10,568 bases of DNA, taken from NCBI GenBank assembly GCA_021821425.1, contig JAKACL010000081.1:1-10568 (forward strand), read 5' to 3'. Of the stretch, positions 1-7,786 are shown piece by piece. How positions within the stretch are numbered: the stretch's first letter is position 1; every line of letters starts with the position of its first letter. The stretch comes from Pseudomonadota bacterium. GTDB lineage: Bacteria > Pseudomonadota > Gammaproteobacteria > Burkholderiales > Thiobacillaceae. Position numbers and translations under genes: made by a program. A model generated the notes under the pieces. The model had not been told where the DNA came from and made no database searches. It saw only the letters and a list, made by a program, of their open reading frames with translations.

Positions 1-597
1 GACCTCGTCGACGTCCTCCCGGTAGGCCACGCCAATGTCGATCACGGCATAGGCAAAGCCGCGGCTGCGGTTGGTGACGCTGTCGATGGTGCCGTTCGGC
101 ACGTAATGCACGCTGCCCTCGTAATCGCGCAGCCGGATGTAGCGCAGCGTCATTTCCTCGACCAGTCCGCCCTTGCCGGCCACTTCCACCACGTCGCCCT
201 GGCGCACCTGGTTTTCCAGCAGCAGGAACAGCCCGGTGAAATAGTCCTTGACCAGGCTCTGCGCGCCGAAACCGATGGCGATGCCGAGCACGCCTGCCGC
301 AGCGAGGATCGGCGCGATCGAGATGCCGAGTTCGGACAGCACCAGCATGCCTGTGACCAGGGTGATGATCACGGCGATGGCATAGCGGAACACCTGCTCC
401 AGCGTGTTCAGCCGCTTGACCCGTTCCAGGTCGGCCAGTCCGCCCTCCTGGATACGCGCGCGCAGCCGCGCCAACCCCTTGCGCGACAGCCGCAACGCCA
501 GCCACGACAGCGCCAGGATGATGACGACATTCACCAGCGTGAGGGCAAGCCCGCGCCATTCGCCCAGTTGCGCTTGCATGAAATCCAGAGTCGCCAT
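1..597 (-). CDS. MscS-family mechanosensitive ion channel (C-terminus beyond window)
   Basis: This gene encodes an inner-membrane channel that opens under membrane tension and releases small solutes on osmotic downshift. 199 residues are visible before the reading frame leaves the left edge, so it is cut by the window and not broken. Hydrophobic segments lie at about residues 18-36, 71-88 and 96-115. The third is the Gly/Ala-rich pore-lining helix typical of MscS (AAAGVLGIAIGFGAQSL, about 100-116). It is followed by the start of the beta domain (LLLENQVRQGDVVEV, 125-139) and the family signature VPNGTI (166-171). The ATG at 597 is chosen because AAGGG lies 9 nt upstream, directly after the stop codon of sucrose synthase. 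The 14-nt gap suggests cotranscription with the sucrose genes. The N-terminus is short, so this is a small MscS/YnaI-like channel rather than a large MscK type. Family assignment is firm; the solute released is inference. Confidence 0.93.
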   Translation of the reverse strand, partial: MATLDFMQAQLGEWRGLALTLVNVVIILALSWLALRLSRKGLARLRARIQEGGLADLERVKRLNTLEQVFRYAIAVIITLVTGMLVLSELGISIAPILAAAGVLGIAIGFGAQSLVKDYFTGLFLLLENQVRQGDVVEVAGKGGLVEEMTLRYIRLRDYEGSVHYVPNGTIDSVTNRSRGFAYAVIDIGVAYREDVDEV

Positions 598-606
598 CGA
601 GTGCTG

Positions 607-611
607 CCCTT
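607..611 (-). promoter_or_regulatory. Shine-Dalgarno of the MscS-family gene
   Basis: AAGGG on the minus strand begins immediately after the TGA of sucrose synthase and lies 9 nt before the ATG at 597. It supports that start and reinitiation of translation within one transcript. Confidence 0.5.
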
Positions 612-2999
612 TCAGCGTTCGCCCACGGCACGTGCCAGCGGTCGGTATTGCAGGTGGTGAAACAGTTGCAGGTAGCGGCCGGCCTCGCCACGCTCCAGAT
701 TGCTAACGAACTTCCAGAAACCGTAGATGCGCGACAGCGTCATCATGCGCTCGGCATACAGCTGCCAGGTATAGCGTGCCGCCACCCGCGCCAACGCGCC
801 CTCGGACACGCGCTCCCATTTTCCCGGATCCTGCTCGCATTGCTGAAGGAAGTCGGCCATCGCGGTGGCTGCGTCCGCACCCTCGTTGGGGTCGATATGA
901 AAGCCGGAGATGCCGTGCTGGATGATTTCCAGCGGGCCGCCGTAGCGGGTGGCGAATACCGGCAGGCCGGACGCCATCGCCTCGATCAGCGTGAGGCCGA
1001 AGGCCTCGAACAGGGCGGGCTGCACGAACAGGCCGCGGCGGTCGGCGATATGCCGATACAGCTCGCCGGCCAGGTTCTTGTCGAGGCGGGCACCAAGCCA
1101 GCGCATGCGGCCATCGAGCCGGTACTGGTCCATCAATCCGTGCATGCGTTCGATCTCGGCGCGTTCCTCCTCGTCACCCGAGGCGGACGCATCGACGTGG
1201 CCGCCGATCACCAGCAGGTTGGCCATGTCGGACAGGCGCTCGCAGGCGCCAAACCATTCGGTCAGGCCGGACAGGTTCTTGATGCGGTCGAGCCGCGCCA
1301 TGGTGAAGATCAGCGGCTTGTCGGGATCGGCGAAGTGGCCGCGATACGGCACGCCGGGATCGGCCGCGTAGAGCATCCGGTCGATTTCCGGCATCAGCGA
1401 ATGCATCCGGCGCGCCGTCTCGGTGTAGGGAAAATACACTGCCGCATCGGCGCCCGGCGACACGATGTTGAACTTGGGATCGAACAGGTCGATGCCGTTG
1501 ACCACGCGGTACAGCCCCGGCATCGTGAACGCGCGGTAGCTTTCGTACTGGCCGATGCTGTCCGGCGTGCCGGCGATTTCCTGGTAGGTGCTGGTGATGA
1601 TGAAGTCGGCGTGGTTCATGCCGATAAGGTCCGCGGTGTACTGGCAGGCGAAGTGATAGGTCGCTTCGTTGTCCTCCCAGTACAAGGCCGAGTGCAGGTA
1701 CTTGGTCTGCTCCAGCGCATGGGCGATGTTGCACTGCGTCACGCCCATGCGCGTCGACAGCAGGCTCGCCACCAGGTTGCCGTCGGAATAGTTGCCGATG
1801 ATCAGGTCCGGACGGCCGCCGAATTTTGCCAGCACCTCGTGCTCGACGTCATGCGCGAAGGTTTCCAGATACGGCCAGATCTCGAAGCGCGACACCCATT
1901 GCTGCACGACGTCGCCGTTGGCGTGGTGAAAGGGCACCCGCACGATCCACGCATGGTCGGTACCCTGGATTTTTTCCAGCGGCTGGTTGCAGGTGGTGCC
2001 GTCGGCCTCGGGGATCAGGCGGGTGACGACGACGATCTGCGGGTCGACCGCCACGCCCTGGATCGCCATGCGCGCGCGCATCTCGTGTTCCAGCGCGCGC
2101 ACCTGGTCGAGGATGTAGACCACCTGACCGCCGGTGTCGGGACGCCCCAGCACATTGTCCTGGCCAAAATAGCCGTGCGGCGACACGATCAGCAGGCGCG
2201 AAATCATCGGGATGCGTGCAAGAAAGGCCTCCAGCACAGCGGGCGACGGTGCCTCCAGAATGTCGACCAGCTGGCTCATGGTATCGCTCGCCCGGCCCGC
2301 CGTCGCGCCCCAGCCAGGCTCGAATCCCAGCGCACCCAGCGCCGCTGCGCATGCCGACCACGGCGATTCGGGGTCGAGCGCATCGAGCTGCTGGCGTGCC
2401 CCGCGCAACGCAGTGCGCAAGGTCTCCACATCGCCGATATGCGGCGCCAGCATCAGCTGCTGGCCGTCGATCTTGTGCATGCGCAGAAAATGCAGCAGCT
2501 TGGCCTGTCCCACCTCGGGACGGGTGAACATCGCGCTCGCCAGTGCACGGTTGAGATGCAACACGCCCTGCCCGATCGAACGCGTTTCCTGCAGCCGCGG
2601 CACATGGCGGCCGAAGGGCTCGAAATCGATTTCCAGCACGCTGTCGCCTGTGGTCGCCGGCTTCACCAGTGTCTCCTTGAACGCCAGAAACTCGCTCACC
2701 GATACGCGCTCCGGCGCCAGCTGCTCCTGGTGTATGCGCAGGTAATGCCAGCGGCCGGCGCCCTCGCGCAGCGCGAAATAGGCCCACGGCTGCTGGAACA
2801 CGCCTTCCTGGAAATGTCGCACCGCCTGGTGCAGCGGGGTGCCCTTCAGGTCGATCTCGTATTCACGCGCCAGCGAATCGAACACATGGCACAGGTCGCT
2901 CTGCAGCAGCAGCGCGCGATTGTCGGCAAAGCAATTGCGCAGGTAGGCACCCACCGGATCGCGGTGGTCGGTTGTCCAGGTTTTCAAAGCATCGATCAT
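612..2999 (-). CDS. susA: Sucrose synthase, GT4 family
   Basis: This enzyme catalyses the reversible reaction sucrose + NDP = NDP-glucose + fructose in the cytoplasm. The 795-residue length matches bacterial sucrose synthases, such as the one known from Nitrosomonas europaea. An N-terminal regulatory region of about 260 residues precedes the GT-B catalytic part. That part begins with [14 protein letters not shown] and [14 protein letters not shown] (about 267-299) and includes [14 protein letters not shown] (401-414) and AHALEQTKY (426-434). The C-terminal half carries the retaining-glycosyltransferase E-x7-E motif, E665 to E673, in [17 protein letters not shown]. At the base-binding site R638 and A644 stand where UDP-preferring plant enzymes have Gln and Asn, which suggests ADP preference. 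The ATG at 2999 is chosen for the GGAGGT just upstream and for family length; in-frame extension to 3146 would overlap the SPS gene. It follows SPS by 27 nt and precedes the MscS gene by 14 nt. The alternative, a second sucrose-phosphate synthase, is excluded by the long N-terminal domain and the motifs. Confidence 0.97.
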   Translation of the reverse strand: MIDALKTWTTDHRDPVGAYLRNCFADNRALLLQSDLCHVFDSLAREYEIDLKGTPLHQAVRHFQEGVFQQPWAYFALREGAGRWHYLRIHQEQLAPERVSVSEFLAFKETLVKPATTGDSVLEIDFEPFGRHVPRLQETRSIGQGVLHLNRALASAMFTRPEVGQAKLLHFLRMHKIDGQQLMLAPHIGDVETLRTALRGARQQLDALDPESPWSACAAALGALGFEPGWGATAGRASDTMSQLVDILEAPSPAVLEAFLARIPMISRLLIVSPHGYFGQDNVLGRPDTGGQVVYILDQVRALEHEMRARMAIQGVAVDPQIVVVTRLIPEADGTTCNQPLEKIQGTDHAWIVRVPFHHANGDVVQQWVSRFEIWPYLETFAHDVEHEVLAKFGGRPDLIIGNYSDGNLVASLLSTRMGVTQCNIAHALEQTKYLHSALYWEDNEATYHFACQYTADLIGMNHADFIITSTYQEIAGTPDSIGQYESYRAFTMPGLYRVVNGIDLFDPKFNIVSPGADAAVYFPYTETARRMHSLMPEIDRMLYAADPGVPYRGHFADPDKPLIFTMARLDRIKNLSGLTEWFGACERLSDMANLLVIGGHVDASASGDEEERAEIERMHGLMDQYRLDGRMRWLGARLDKNLAGELYRHIADRRGLFVQPALFEAFGLTLIEAMASGLPVFATRYGGPLEIIQHGISGFHIDPNEGADAATAMADFLQQCEQDPGKWERVSEGALARVAARYTWQLYAERMMTLSRIYGFWKFVSNLERGEAGRYLQLFHHLQYRPLARAVGER

Positions 3000-3002
3000 G
3001 CG

Positions 3003-3008
3003 ACCTCC
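3003..3008 (-). promoter_or_regulatory. Shine-Dalgarno of sucrose synthase
   Basis: GGAGGT on the minus strand, a perfect anti-16S match, ends 3 nt before the ATG at 2999. The spacing is shorter than usual, but no other candidate start has comparable support. It lies in the 27-nt gap after the SPS stop codon. Confidence 0.6.
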
Positions 3009-3027
3009 GGGGTCTTGGAATATGGGA

Positions 3028-5190
3028 TCAGGCGGCTTCCGGCTGCGGGACGGGCAAGGTCCCGCCGACAAAACCGTAATGCGCCATGCCTTCGAGAATG
3101 CCGGAGGCGCACGGCGTGTCGGCGAAATACACCTGGTCCATGCCACGCAGCTTTTCCAGTTCGACGCTGTGGTTGGACACGACGACGGCCTGCGTGTCGC
3201 CCACCAGCATTTCCAGGTCGTTGCCGGAATCGCCCGCCACCAGGAAGGCGCGCAGCGGCAAACCCCATTTATAGGCCAGATAACGGATGGCCTGACCCTT
3301 GGACGCGCGAATCGGCAGAACGTCGAGATAGGCCTGATGCGAATAAATCAGGTTGGCGCGCAGGCGATGCGCGCGCAGCCGCATGTCGATCTCGCGCAGG
3401 CTGGGCATGGTGGCCGGATCGACATAAAAGCTCAGCTTGTATTCGCTTTGCTGGTCGTCCGACTGCAGCGTGAGGCCGGGCATATCCTCGAACAAGGCAG
3501 CGAGCGCATCACGCCGCCACAGATGCTGGATATGGCGTTGCCAGCCGACATCGGGACGCAGGTCGGGGCCGTAATGAATCTCGCTGCCGACCGCGGTGAT
3601 CAGAACATCGGGCAGTGGCACCCGCGACTGCCGCAGCACCTCGAGCGCGCTCGGCAGATGGCGCCCGGTGGCCACACCGAAGCCGTCGCTGGGCGGCCGC
3701 TCGCGCAACACGCGCACCAGCGCGGCGAGGCCGGCGCGATCGCCGATCAGGGTGTTGTCGATGTCGCTCACCAGCATGCGCTGTACGTAGGGCATGGGGT
3801 TGTGCTGCAGCTGCTGCGCCACGCGCTCGCGCCGCACCTGCTTGCGGCTGCGATAGACCACGCGGTCGATCGCCCGCAGGTATTTGTCGACATGGGCATC
3901 CCAGGTGTAGTGATGGGCCACGCCGTTGATGCCGCGCCGCGCATAGCGCTGCCAGGTGCGCGCGTCCGACACCACGGCGAGCAGGCCGCGCGCGATGTCG
4001 GCGGGATCGAGCGGATCGACCAGTACGCCGTTTTCGCAGTGCGCCAGGATGTCGGGCGGGCCGCCGTCGCGGGTGGCGACCACCGGCAGGCCGCTCGCCG
4101 CCGCCTCGATCAGCGTCAGGCCGAACGGTTCGGTCAGGGCCGGATTGACGAACACGCCGCGCCGCTGCGCCGCCAGCCGGTAGAGCGCGGGGATGTCGTC
4201 CGGCTGATGCTGCTTCGGCAGCGCGACGCTGCCCCACAGGTCGTAGCGGTCGACGTCGAGCAGCAGGTCCTTCAACACCTCGGCCTGCGCCTCGTCCAGG
4301 GTGCGGATGTCGTCGCGGTTGCCGGCAACGATGGCGAGGTTGGCGCGTTCGCGCAGTTCGGGCGATTCGCCGTAAGCGGCCACCAGCCGGCCCAGGTTCT
4401 TGCGCACTTCGGGGCGGCAGATGGCGAGGATGAGCGGTTTTTTCGGCTGCGTGAGAAAGCGGTCGACCAGCGCCGGCACGTGCGGCGGAATCGGCTCGCG
4501 TCCGGGCGGCGCAAAGCGCGAGGTGTCGGTGCCGGGCGGAATCACCGCCATGCGCGACGGCTGGTGATTATGGTAGAGGCCGTATTGCTCGACGCTTTCC
4601 TGCGCGGTGCTGGTCACCACCAGCGAGGCCTGCGCCAGCGCGGCCTCTTCGGCAGCGATGCGGCGCACAAAATTGAACTGCCGTTCGACCGTCTGCGCAC
4701 GGCGGCCATGGTCGAGCAGGCGCTGGCGCTTGCAGCGCCCCAGCGAATGGCCGGTGTGCACCAGCGGAATGCCGAGCAGCTGCGACAGCTGCACGCCCAC
4801 ATGGCCGGCATCGGCGTAGTGGCTGTGGATGATGTCGGGCAGGCGCGGCTGTTGCCGCAGATGGCTGATGGTGCGATCGACCAGCTGATCGAGATGGTTC
4901 CACAGGCTTTCCTTGCGCAGGTAGCGCCGGGGCCCGAAGGGCAGCCGCACCAGACGGGCGCGTTCGCCCAGCATTTCAATCGGTGCCGCATAGTCGGGCG
5001 ACACCGCGGGGTCGTCGATCAGGCGCGTGAGCACGTCGACCTGTGCGACCCGCGGATGCCGCCCCAGCGCCCGCGCCAGTTCGATCACATACAGTGTCTG
5101 TCCGCCGGTGTCGGCATCGCGTCCGAGTTCGAGGTCGTGCCCGCGCATCAGGCCATGCACACTGAGCATCAGCACGTAGAGATCACGCAC
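3028..5190 (-). CDS. spsA: Bifunctional sucrose-phosphate synthase / sucrose-phosphate phosphatase
   Basis: This 720-residue protein should make sucrose in two steps on one chain: NDP-glucose + fructose 6-phosphate gives sucrose 6-phosphate, which is then dephosphorylated. Residues 1 to about 445 are a GT4 glycosyltransferase: SVHGLMRG (10-17), [10 protein letters not shown] (23-32), HSHYADAGH (122-130), and the E-x7-E motif with E354 and E362 in [16 protein letters not shown]. Residues from about 470 are a HAD-type S6PP domain with all main motifs intact: DIDNT (476-480), VATGR (506-510), VGSEIHYG (534-541), the lysine of ASKGQ (K631) and GDSGND (653-658). Plant SPS proteins carry a comparable domain without phosphatase residues, so here activity is expected. 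The GTG at 5190 is chosen because AGGGAGGGGG lies just upstream and the first residues ([13 protein letters not shown]) match the family N-terminus; the ATG at 5169 would cut the first beta strand. The start overlaps the fructokinase stop by 8 nt, suggesting translational coupling. Confidence 0.96.
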   Translation of the reverse strand: MRDLYVLMLSVHGLMRGHDLELGRDADTGGQTLYVIELARALGRHPRVAQVDVLTRLIDDPAVSPDYAAPIEMLGERARLVRLPFGPRRYLRKESLWNHLDQLVDRTISHLRQQPRLPDIIHSHYADAGHVGVQLSQLLGIPLVHTGHSLGRCKRQRLLDHGRRAQTVERQFNFVRRIAAEEAALAQASLVVTSTAQESVEQYGLYHNHQPSRMAVIPPGTDTSRFAPPGREPIPPHVPALVDRFLTQPKKPLILAICRPEVRKNLGRLVAAYGESPELRERANLAIVAGNRDDIRTLDEAQAEVLKDLLLDVDRYDLWGSVALPKQHQPDDIPALYRLAAQRRGVFVNPALTEPFGLTLIEAAASGLPVVATRDGGPPDILAHCENGVLVDPLDPADIARGLLAVVSDARTWQRYARRGINGVAHHYTWDAHVDKYLRAIDRVVYRSRKQVRRERVAQQLQHNPMPYVQRMLVSDIDNTLIGDRAGLAALVRVLRERPPSDGFGVATGRHLPSALEVLRQSRVPLPDVLITAVGSEIHYGPDLRPDVGWQRHIQHLWRRDALAALFEDMPGLTLQSDDQQSEYKLSFYVDPATMPSLREIDMRLRAHRLRANLIYSHQAYLDVLPIRASKGQAIRYLAYKWGLPLRAFLVAGDSGNDLEMLVGDTQAVVVSNHSVELEKLRGMDQVYFADTPCASGILEGMAHYGFVGGTLPVPQPEAA

Positions 5191-6157
5191 GAACCCCCTC
5201 CCTGTCCAGTTGCCAGCCGCGTATGAACGGCCGGTAGAAATCCAGCGTATCCGGCACTGCGCCACGGATCTGGCACAACGCGCGGGCAAAGGCATCGGCG
5301 CGCGCAAGACACATCGCAAGCGGCCAGCCGCGCAGCATGCCGAGGATGAAAATGGCGGCAAAGCCATCGCCAGCCCCCACGGTGTCGACCAGCTGCGACA
5401 GCGGCTGGCCTTGCACCGATTCCATCCGGCCAGCATTGTCGAGCGTCCAGGCCCCGTCGGCGCCGCGCGTCACCACCACGCGCTCGAGGGCGAAACCCGA
5501 CACCAGCACGCCGGCGCGCGCCCGAGGGGTGGCGCCATCCAGTGCCAGCAAGTCGCTGATGCGGATGAGTTCATCCTCGTTCAGCTTGACCACATCGGCC
5601 CGCTGCAGCGACCAGCGCAACGTGTCGGCATCCACCCATGGATCGCGCAGATTGACGTCGAGAAACGCGCAGGCCTCGACCGCGCCAAGCAGCGCATGCA
5701 AGGCTCGACGCGAATCGCTGCGTTGAGACAGCGTACCGAAGTAGATGATTTGGGGATGTGAGGATAGGCCCACCATGCGCGCCAGACTCGGATGGATGTG
5801 GTCGTAGGCCTGATCCGACAGGATGTCGAAGTCGTGCCCGTTGTCGGTTTCGGTCACCTTGACGCGTCCGGTCGGCCGCCCCGGATCGCGCTGCACGCCC
5901 TGCATGTCCAGTCCGCGCTCGGTCATCGCCTGCTGCAGCTGGTCGCCCAGCGCATCCTTGCCGGCGCGTGTCACCAGCACCGGATACGCCCCCAGCGCGC
6001 GCAGATGGCACGCCACGTTGAAGGGCGCACCGCCCAGCACGTTGCGGTCCCGGAACTGGTCGACCAGGGTTTCGCCAAAGGCGATCACGGTCTGGTCTGC
6101 CGCAGGGCCACTGTCGTCGGACGGTCGCAGGGTGCGCATTTCAGTCGGCGTATTCAT
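5183..6157 (-). CDS. PfkB-family fructokinase
   Basis: This is a 324-residue cytoplasmic carbohydrate kinase of the ribokinase/PfkB family, likely phosphorylating fructose to fructose 6-phosphate. Seen in sequence: an N-terminal strand VIAFGETLVD (24-33), the sugar-site glycine-rich signature LGGAPFNVA (41-49), DVNLRDPW (167-174), KLNEDEL (191-197), and the C-terminal ATP/anion-hole motif DTVGAGDGF (258-266) whose D264 is the catalytic base. The fructose assignment rests on its place directly ahead of SPS-SPP and sucrose synthase, the latter releasing fructose; PfkB kinases of this type are also known beside sps genes in methylotrophs. It appears to be the first gene of the unit. The ATG at 6157 has no clear Shine-Dalgarno. 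The in-frame ATG at 6139 is an alternative that removes six residues of a non-conserved leader. A different sugar specificity cannot be excluded from sequence alone. Confidence 0.92.
   Translation of the reverse strand: MNTPTEMRTLRPSDDSGPAADQTVIAFGETLVDQFRDRNVLGGAPFNVACHLRALGAYPVLVTRAGKDALGDQLQQAMTERGLDMQGVQRDPGRPTGRVKVTETDNGHDFDILSDQAYDHIHPSLARMVGLSSHPQIIYFGTLSQRSDSRRALHALLGAVEACAFLDVNLRDPWVDADTLRWSLQRADVVKLNEDELIRISDLLALDGATPRARAGVLVSGFALERVVVTRGADGAWTLDNAGRMESVQGQPLSQLVDTVGAGDGFAAIFILGMLRGWPLAMCLARADAFARALCQIRGAVPDTLDFYRPFIRGWQLDREGVRA
5194..5203 (-). promoter_or_regulatory. Shine-Dalgarno of SPS-SPP, inside the fructokinase gene
   Basis: AGGGAGGGGG on the minus strand lies in the last codons of the fructokinase gene. 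Its GGAGG core ends 6 nt before the GTG at 5190. It decides the GTG start over the downstream ATG at 5169, which has no such element. Confidence 0.6.
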
Positions 6158-6189
6158 GGTTCACGTTTACCAAAACAATATTGAACAAT

Positions 6190-6217
6190 AATTTATTTAT
6201 GCGACTTGGCCAGCCAA
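6190..6217 (-). promoter_or_regulatory. Candidate promoter of the sucrose unit with overlapping palindrome
   Basis: The 70-nt gap between the DUF481 stop and the fructokinase start is far more AT-rich than its surroundings. On the minus strand TTGGCT (6217-6212) and TAAATT (6195-6190), separated by 16 nt, each match four of six sigma-70 consensus bases, which would give a leader of roughly 25 nt. The perfect dyad TTGGC-TG-GCCAA (6217-6206) overlaps the -35 element and could be an operator. The two-base centre makes it a poor hairpin, so a terminator for DUF481 is less likely. Prediction by eye only. Confidence 0.35.
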
Positions 6218-6227
6218 AGATTCCCCG

Positions 6228-7241
6228 TCAGATTGTGTAATCCAGCTTGAAAATCAGCGCTGTGTCGGTCGTGTCCTTGCCGGCCGCCGGCACCGCGTCG
6301 TAATCGAGGTTGACTTGCGTGCCGAGGCTGAGCCCGTTGCCGACCGGCAGCCTGAGTCCGGTCCGGCTTTGATAGAGATAGTCGTCGAGCGATTCCAGGC
6401 TGAGCAAAAAATCGCTGTGGTGGAACAGCGTCAGTCGCCCCTGCCAGAATGTCTGCTCGTATTTGAGCGCCGTACGCGCGCTGGGAAAGCGCTGGTCAAC
6501 GGCGCTGGCGTAATCCTCGTTCACCAGACTGGCGCCACCCTCGATCGACAGCGTCAGGTCCTCGCGGTCGATCAGCTGGCGGCCGGCGCCGGCGCCGAGC
6601 GTGCTGCGCAGATCGAGGCCGGCCTGGCTGTCGTGGTCGAAGCGGGTGTTGGCGTAGAAATAGGTGCGCGAGTCGATGAAGTGATCGACCTTCATGCCGA
6701 GCCGCCAGTTCGACGCGCTGCGCGTGCCGTCCTGCTCGGCCTCGTTGAGTTCGCCGTCGAGAGTGACGCGCTGCGTCGGTTTGCGCGCCACCAGTTCGCC
6801 CGACAGGTGCAGGGTCTGCGCGTCGGTATTGCCCTGCATGAAACTGCCGCCCGCCGATGCGCGGCCCGTCAGCACGACGCGGCCGGGATGACGCGGCGGA
6901 TTGATCGCGGCCACGCGATCGAGCGCGAGCGGCGCAGTTTCCGCCAGGCTGCCGATGCGCACCCGTAGCTGGCCTGCATCGGCGCCCTGCAGCTGGCCAT
7001 CGAGTTCGGTTCCGTCGACCAGCCGCACCCGCACTGCCGCATCGGTCTCGATGCGGCGCACGCGCGTCCGCGGCAAATTGAGCGTGCCGGCATATGGCGT
7101 TGCGATCTCCAGCGCTTCCGCCGTCATCTGCAGCACCGTGCCGCTCAGTCGGTCGCCGTTGTCGAGCACGACGCTGTCGGCCAATGCCGTGCCCGACAGC
7201 AGGCCCAGCGTCGCGGGCCATGTCCAGTGTGCGTGTTTCAA
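6228..7241 (-). CDS. DUF481-family outer-membrane protein with tandem SH3-like N-terminal repeats
   Basis: This 337-residue exported protein resembles YdiY-type proteins; their function is not established. A signal peptide of about 21 residues (MKHAHW, hydrophobic stretch, ALA before DSVV) is followed by two similar beta-rich units: VVLDNGDRLSGTV at about 24-36 and VRLVDGTELDGQL at about 72-84. The DUF481 part follows from about 122 (GRASAGGSFMQGNTDAQTLHLSGEL) to the end, with alternating polar and apolar strands typical of an outer-membrane barrel. The protein ends in LDYTI rather than the terminal Phe or Trp common in such barrels. The start is a TTG at 7241, chosen for the strong AAAGGAG 5 nt upstream and because it begins a complete signal peptide; no ATG or GTG there gives as good a start. 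It lies 70 nt upstream of the sucrose unit on the same strand, so partial read-through is possible. The family call is good; the role is unknown. Confidence 0.85.
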   Translation of the reverse strand: MKHAHWTWPATLGLLSGTALADSVVLDNGDRLSGTVLQMTAEALEIATPYAGTLNLPRTRVRRIETDAAVRVRLVDGTELDGQLQGADAGQLRVRIGSLAETAPLALDRVAAINPPRHPGRVVLTGRASAGGSFMQGNTDAQTLHLSGELVARKPTQRVTLDGELNEAEQDGTRSASNWRLGMKVDHFIDSRTYFYANTRFDHDSQAGLDLRSTLGAGAGRQLIDREDLTLSIEGGASLVNEDYASAVDQRFPSARTALKYEQTFWQGRLTLFHHSDFLLSLESLDDYLYQSRTGLRLPVGNGLSLGTQVNLDYDAVPAAGKDTTDTALIFKLDYTI

Positions 7242-7246
7242 GCGTT

Positions 7247-7253
7247 CTCCTTT
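7247..7253 (-). promoter_or_regulatory. Shine-Dalgarno deciding the TTG start of the DUF481 gene
   Basis: AAAGGAG on the minus strand lies 5 nt before the TTG at 7241. It is the only strong ribosome-binding site near the encoded signal peptide and is the reason for calling a non-ATG start. Confidence 0.6.
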
Positions 7254-7401
7254 CCCGCGTGACGGAGGGCGGCCAGCTGCCGCACGGCGAAACAGGCGCG
7301 GCGTGGAGGCGGTGACTGAAAATCTGGAGCGGCAGCAGGCTGCGCAGGGACGCACACCCGCTCGACACCCCCACGGACCAGCAAGGGCGACGGGCGGAGC
7401 G

Positions 7402-7438
7402 CTTATTTATATTTGCACAAAACCTTATTTCTGCGCAA
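7402..7438. promoter_or_regulatory. AT-rich island with dyad and helically phased direct repeat
   Basis: CTTATTT occurs at 7402-7408 and again at 7424-7430, a 22-bp period close to two helical turns. An inverted repeat, TTGCACA at 7413-7419 and TGCGCAA at 7432-7438 with a 12-nt centre, matches in six of seven arm positions. The island stands out against its GC-rich surroundings and lies between divergent genes, so a regulator site or promoter is plausible. No known regulator motif was recognised. Confidence 0.3.
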
Positions 7439-7534
7439 GTTTGGTCGCCGGGCTGGGCGCCACGTTGCACCGACTCCGGGCGGCTTTAAGGTTGCAGCAC
7501 TTCACGATGACGCACGCGATGGACGTCCCGCACT

Positions 7535-7558
7535 CGCCTGCCCGCCTGCCCGCCTGCC
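7535..7558. repeat. Three perfect tandem copies of CGCCTGCC
   Basis: CGCCTGCC is repeated three times without interruption in non-coding sequence. It is a short microsatellite-like tract of unknown significance that could vary in copy number by slippage. Confidence 0.7.
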
Positions 7559-7682
7559 ACGGATCGCATGCGCCTTCCGCCTGCGCATCCCGCATTCCGT
7601 TCGGCCATTGAGGAACGGTTGGGCCCGCTTCCCCTTAGGACAGATCGATCGGCATACGGCCGGCTTGTTTCATGCTACGACG

Positions 7683-7688
7683 AGGAGG
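7683..7688 (+). promoter_or_regulatory. Strong Shine-Dalgarno ahead of an in-frame upstream ATG of mrpA
   Basis: AGGAGG lies 8 nt before an ATG at 7697 that is in frame with mrpA and open through it. This would add 53 residues to the protein, including a further in-frame ATG at 7808. The conserved start at 7856 has no visible Shine-Dalgarno. Whether this site drives an N-terminal extension or is fortuitous is open. Confidence 0.4.
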
Positions 7689-7786
7689 CGCAGGACATGT
7701 CACGCCAGAACACGCCCCGACTGCCTCGAATCCCAGCCTCGACTGAAGGCGCATCGCGCGGTGCCGATACGGGCCGCAGGTTCTGG

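Noticed and set aside
612..3146. Longer sucrose synthase starting at 3146
   Set aside because: The extra 49 residues overlap the conserved 3' end of SPS in another frame, have no family similarity, and bypass the GGAGGT next to 2999.
648..3473. A 941-codon open frame on the plus strand opposite sucrose synthase and the start of its neighbour
   Set aside because: It is antisense to strongly conserved genes, and its His/Arg/Gln/Val-rich translation has no recognisable domain. Such long mirror frames are expected in high-GC coding DNA.
2998..5226. A 742-codon open frame on the plus strand opposite SPS-SPP
   Set aside because: It is the antisense shadow of a gene with intact catalytic motifs, with no ribosome-binding site or domain of its own.
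3028..5436. Longer SPS starting at 5436
   Set aside because: The added 82 residues lie over the conserved PfkB ATP-site coding sequence of the fructokinase and resemble no SPS N-terminus.
6206..6217. Rho-independent terminator after the DUF481 gene
   Set aside because: The dyad has only five base pairs and a two-base centre, and no run of T follows it on the minus strand. An operator role is more plausible.
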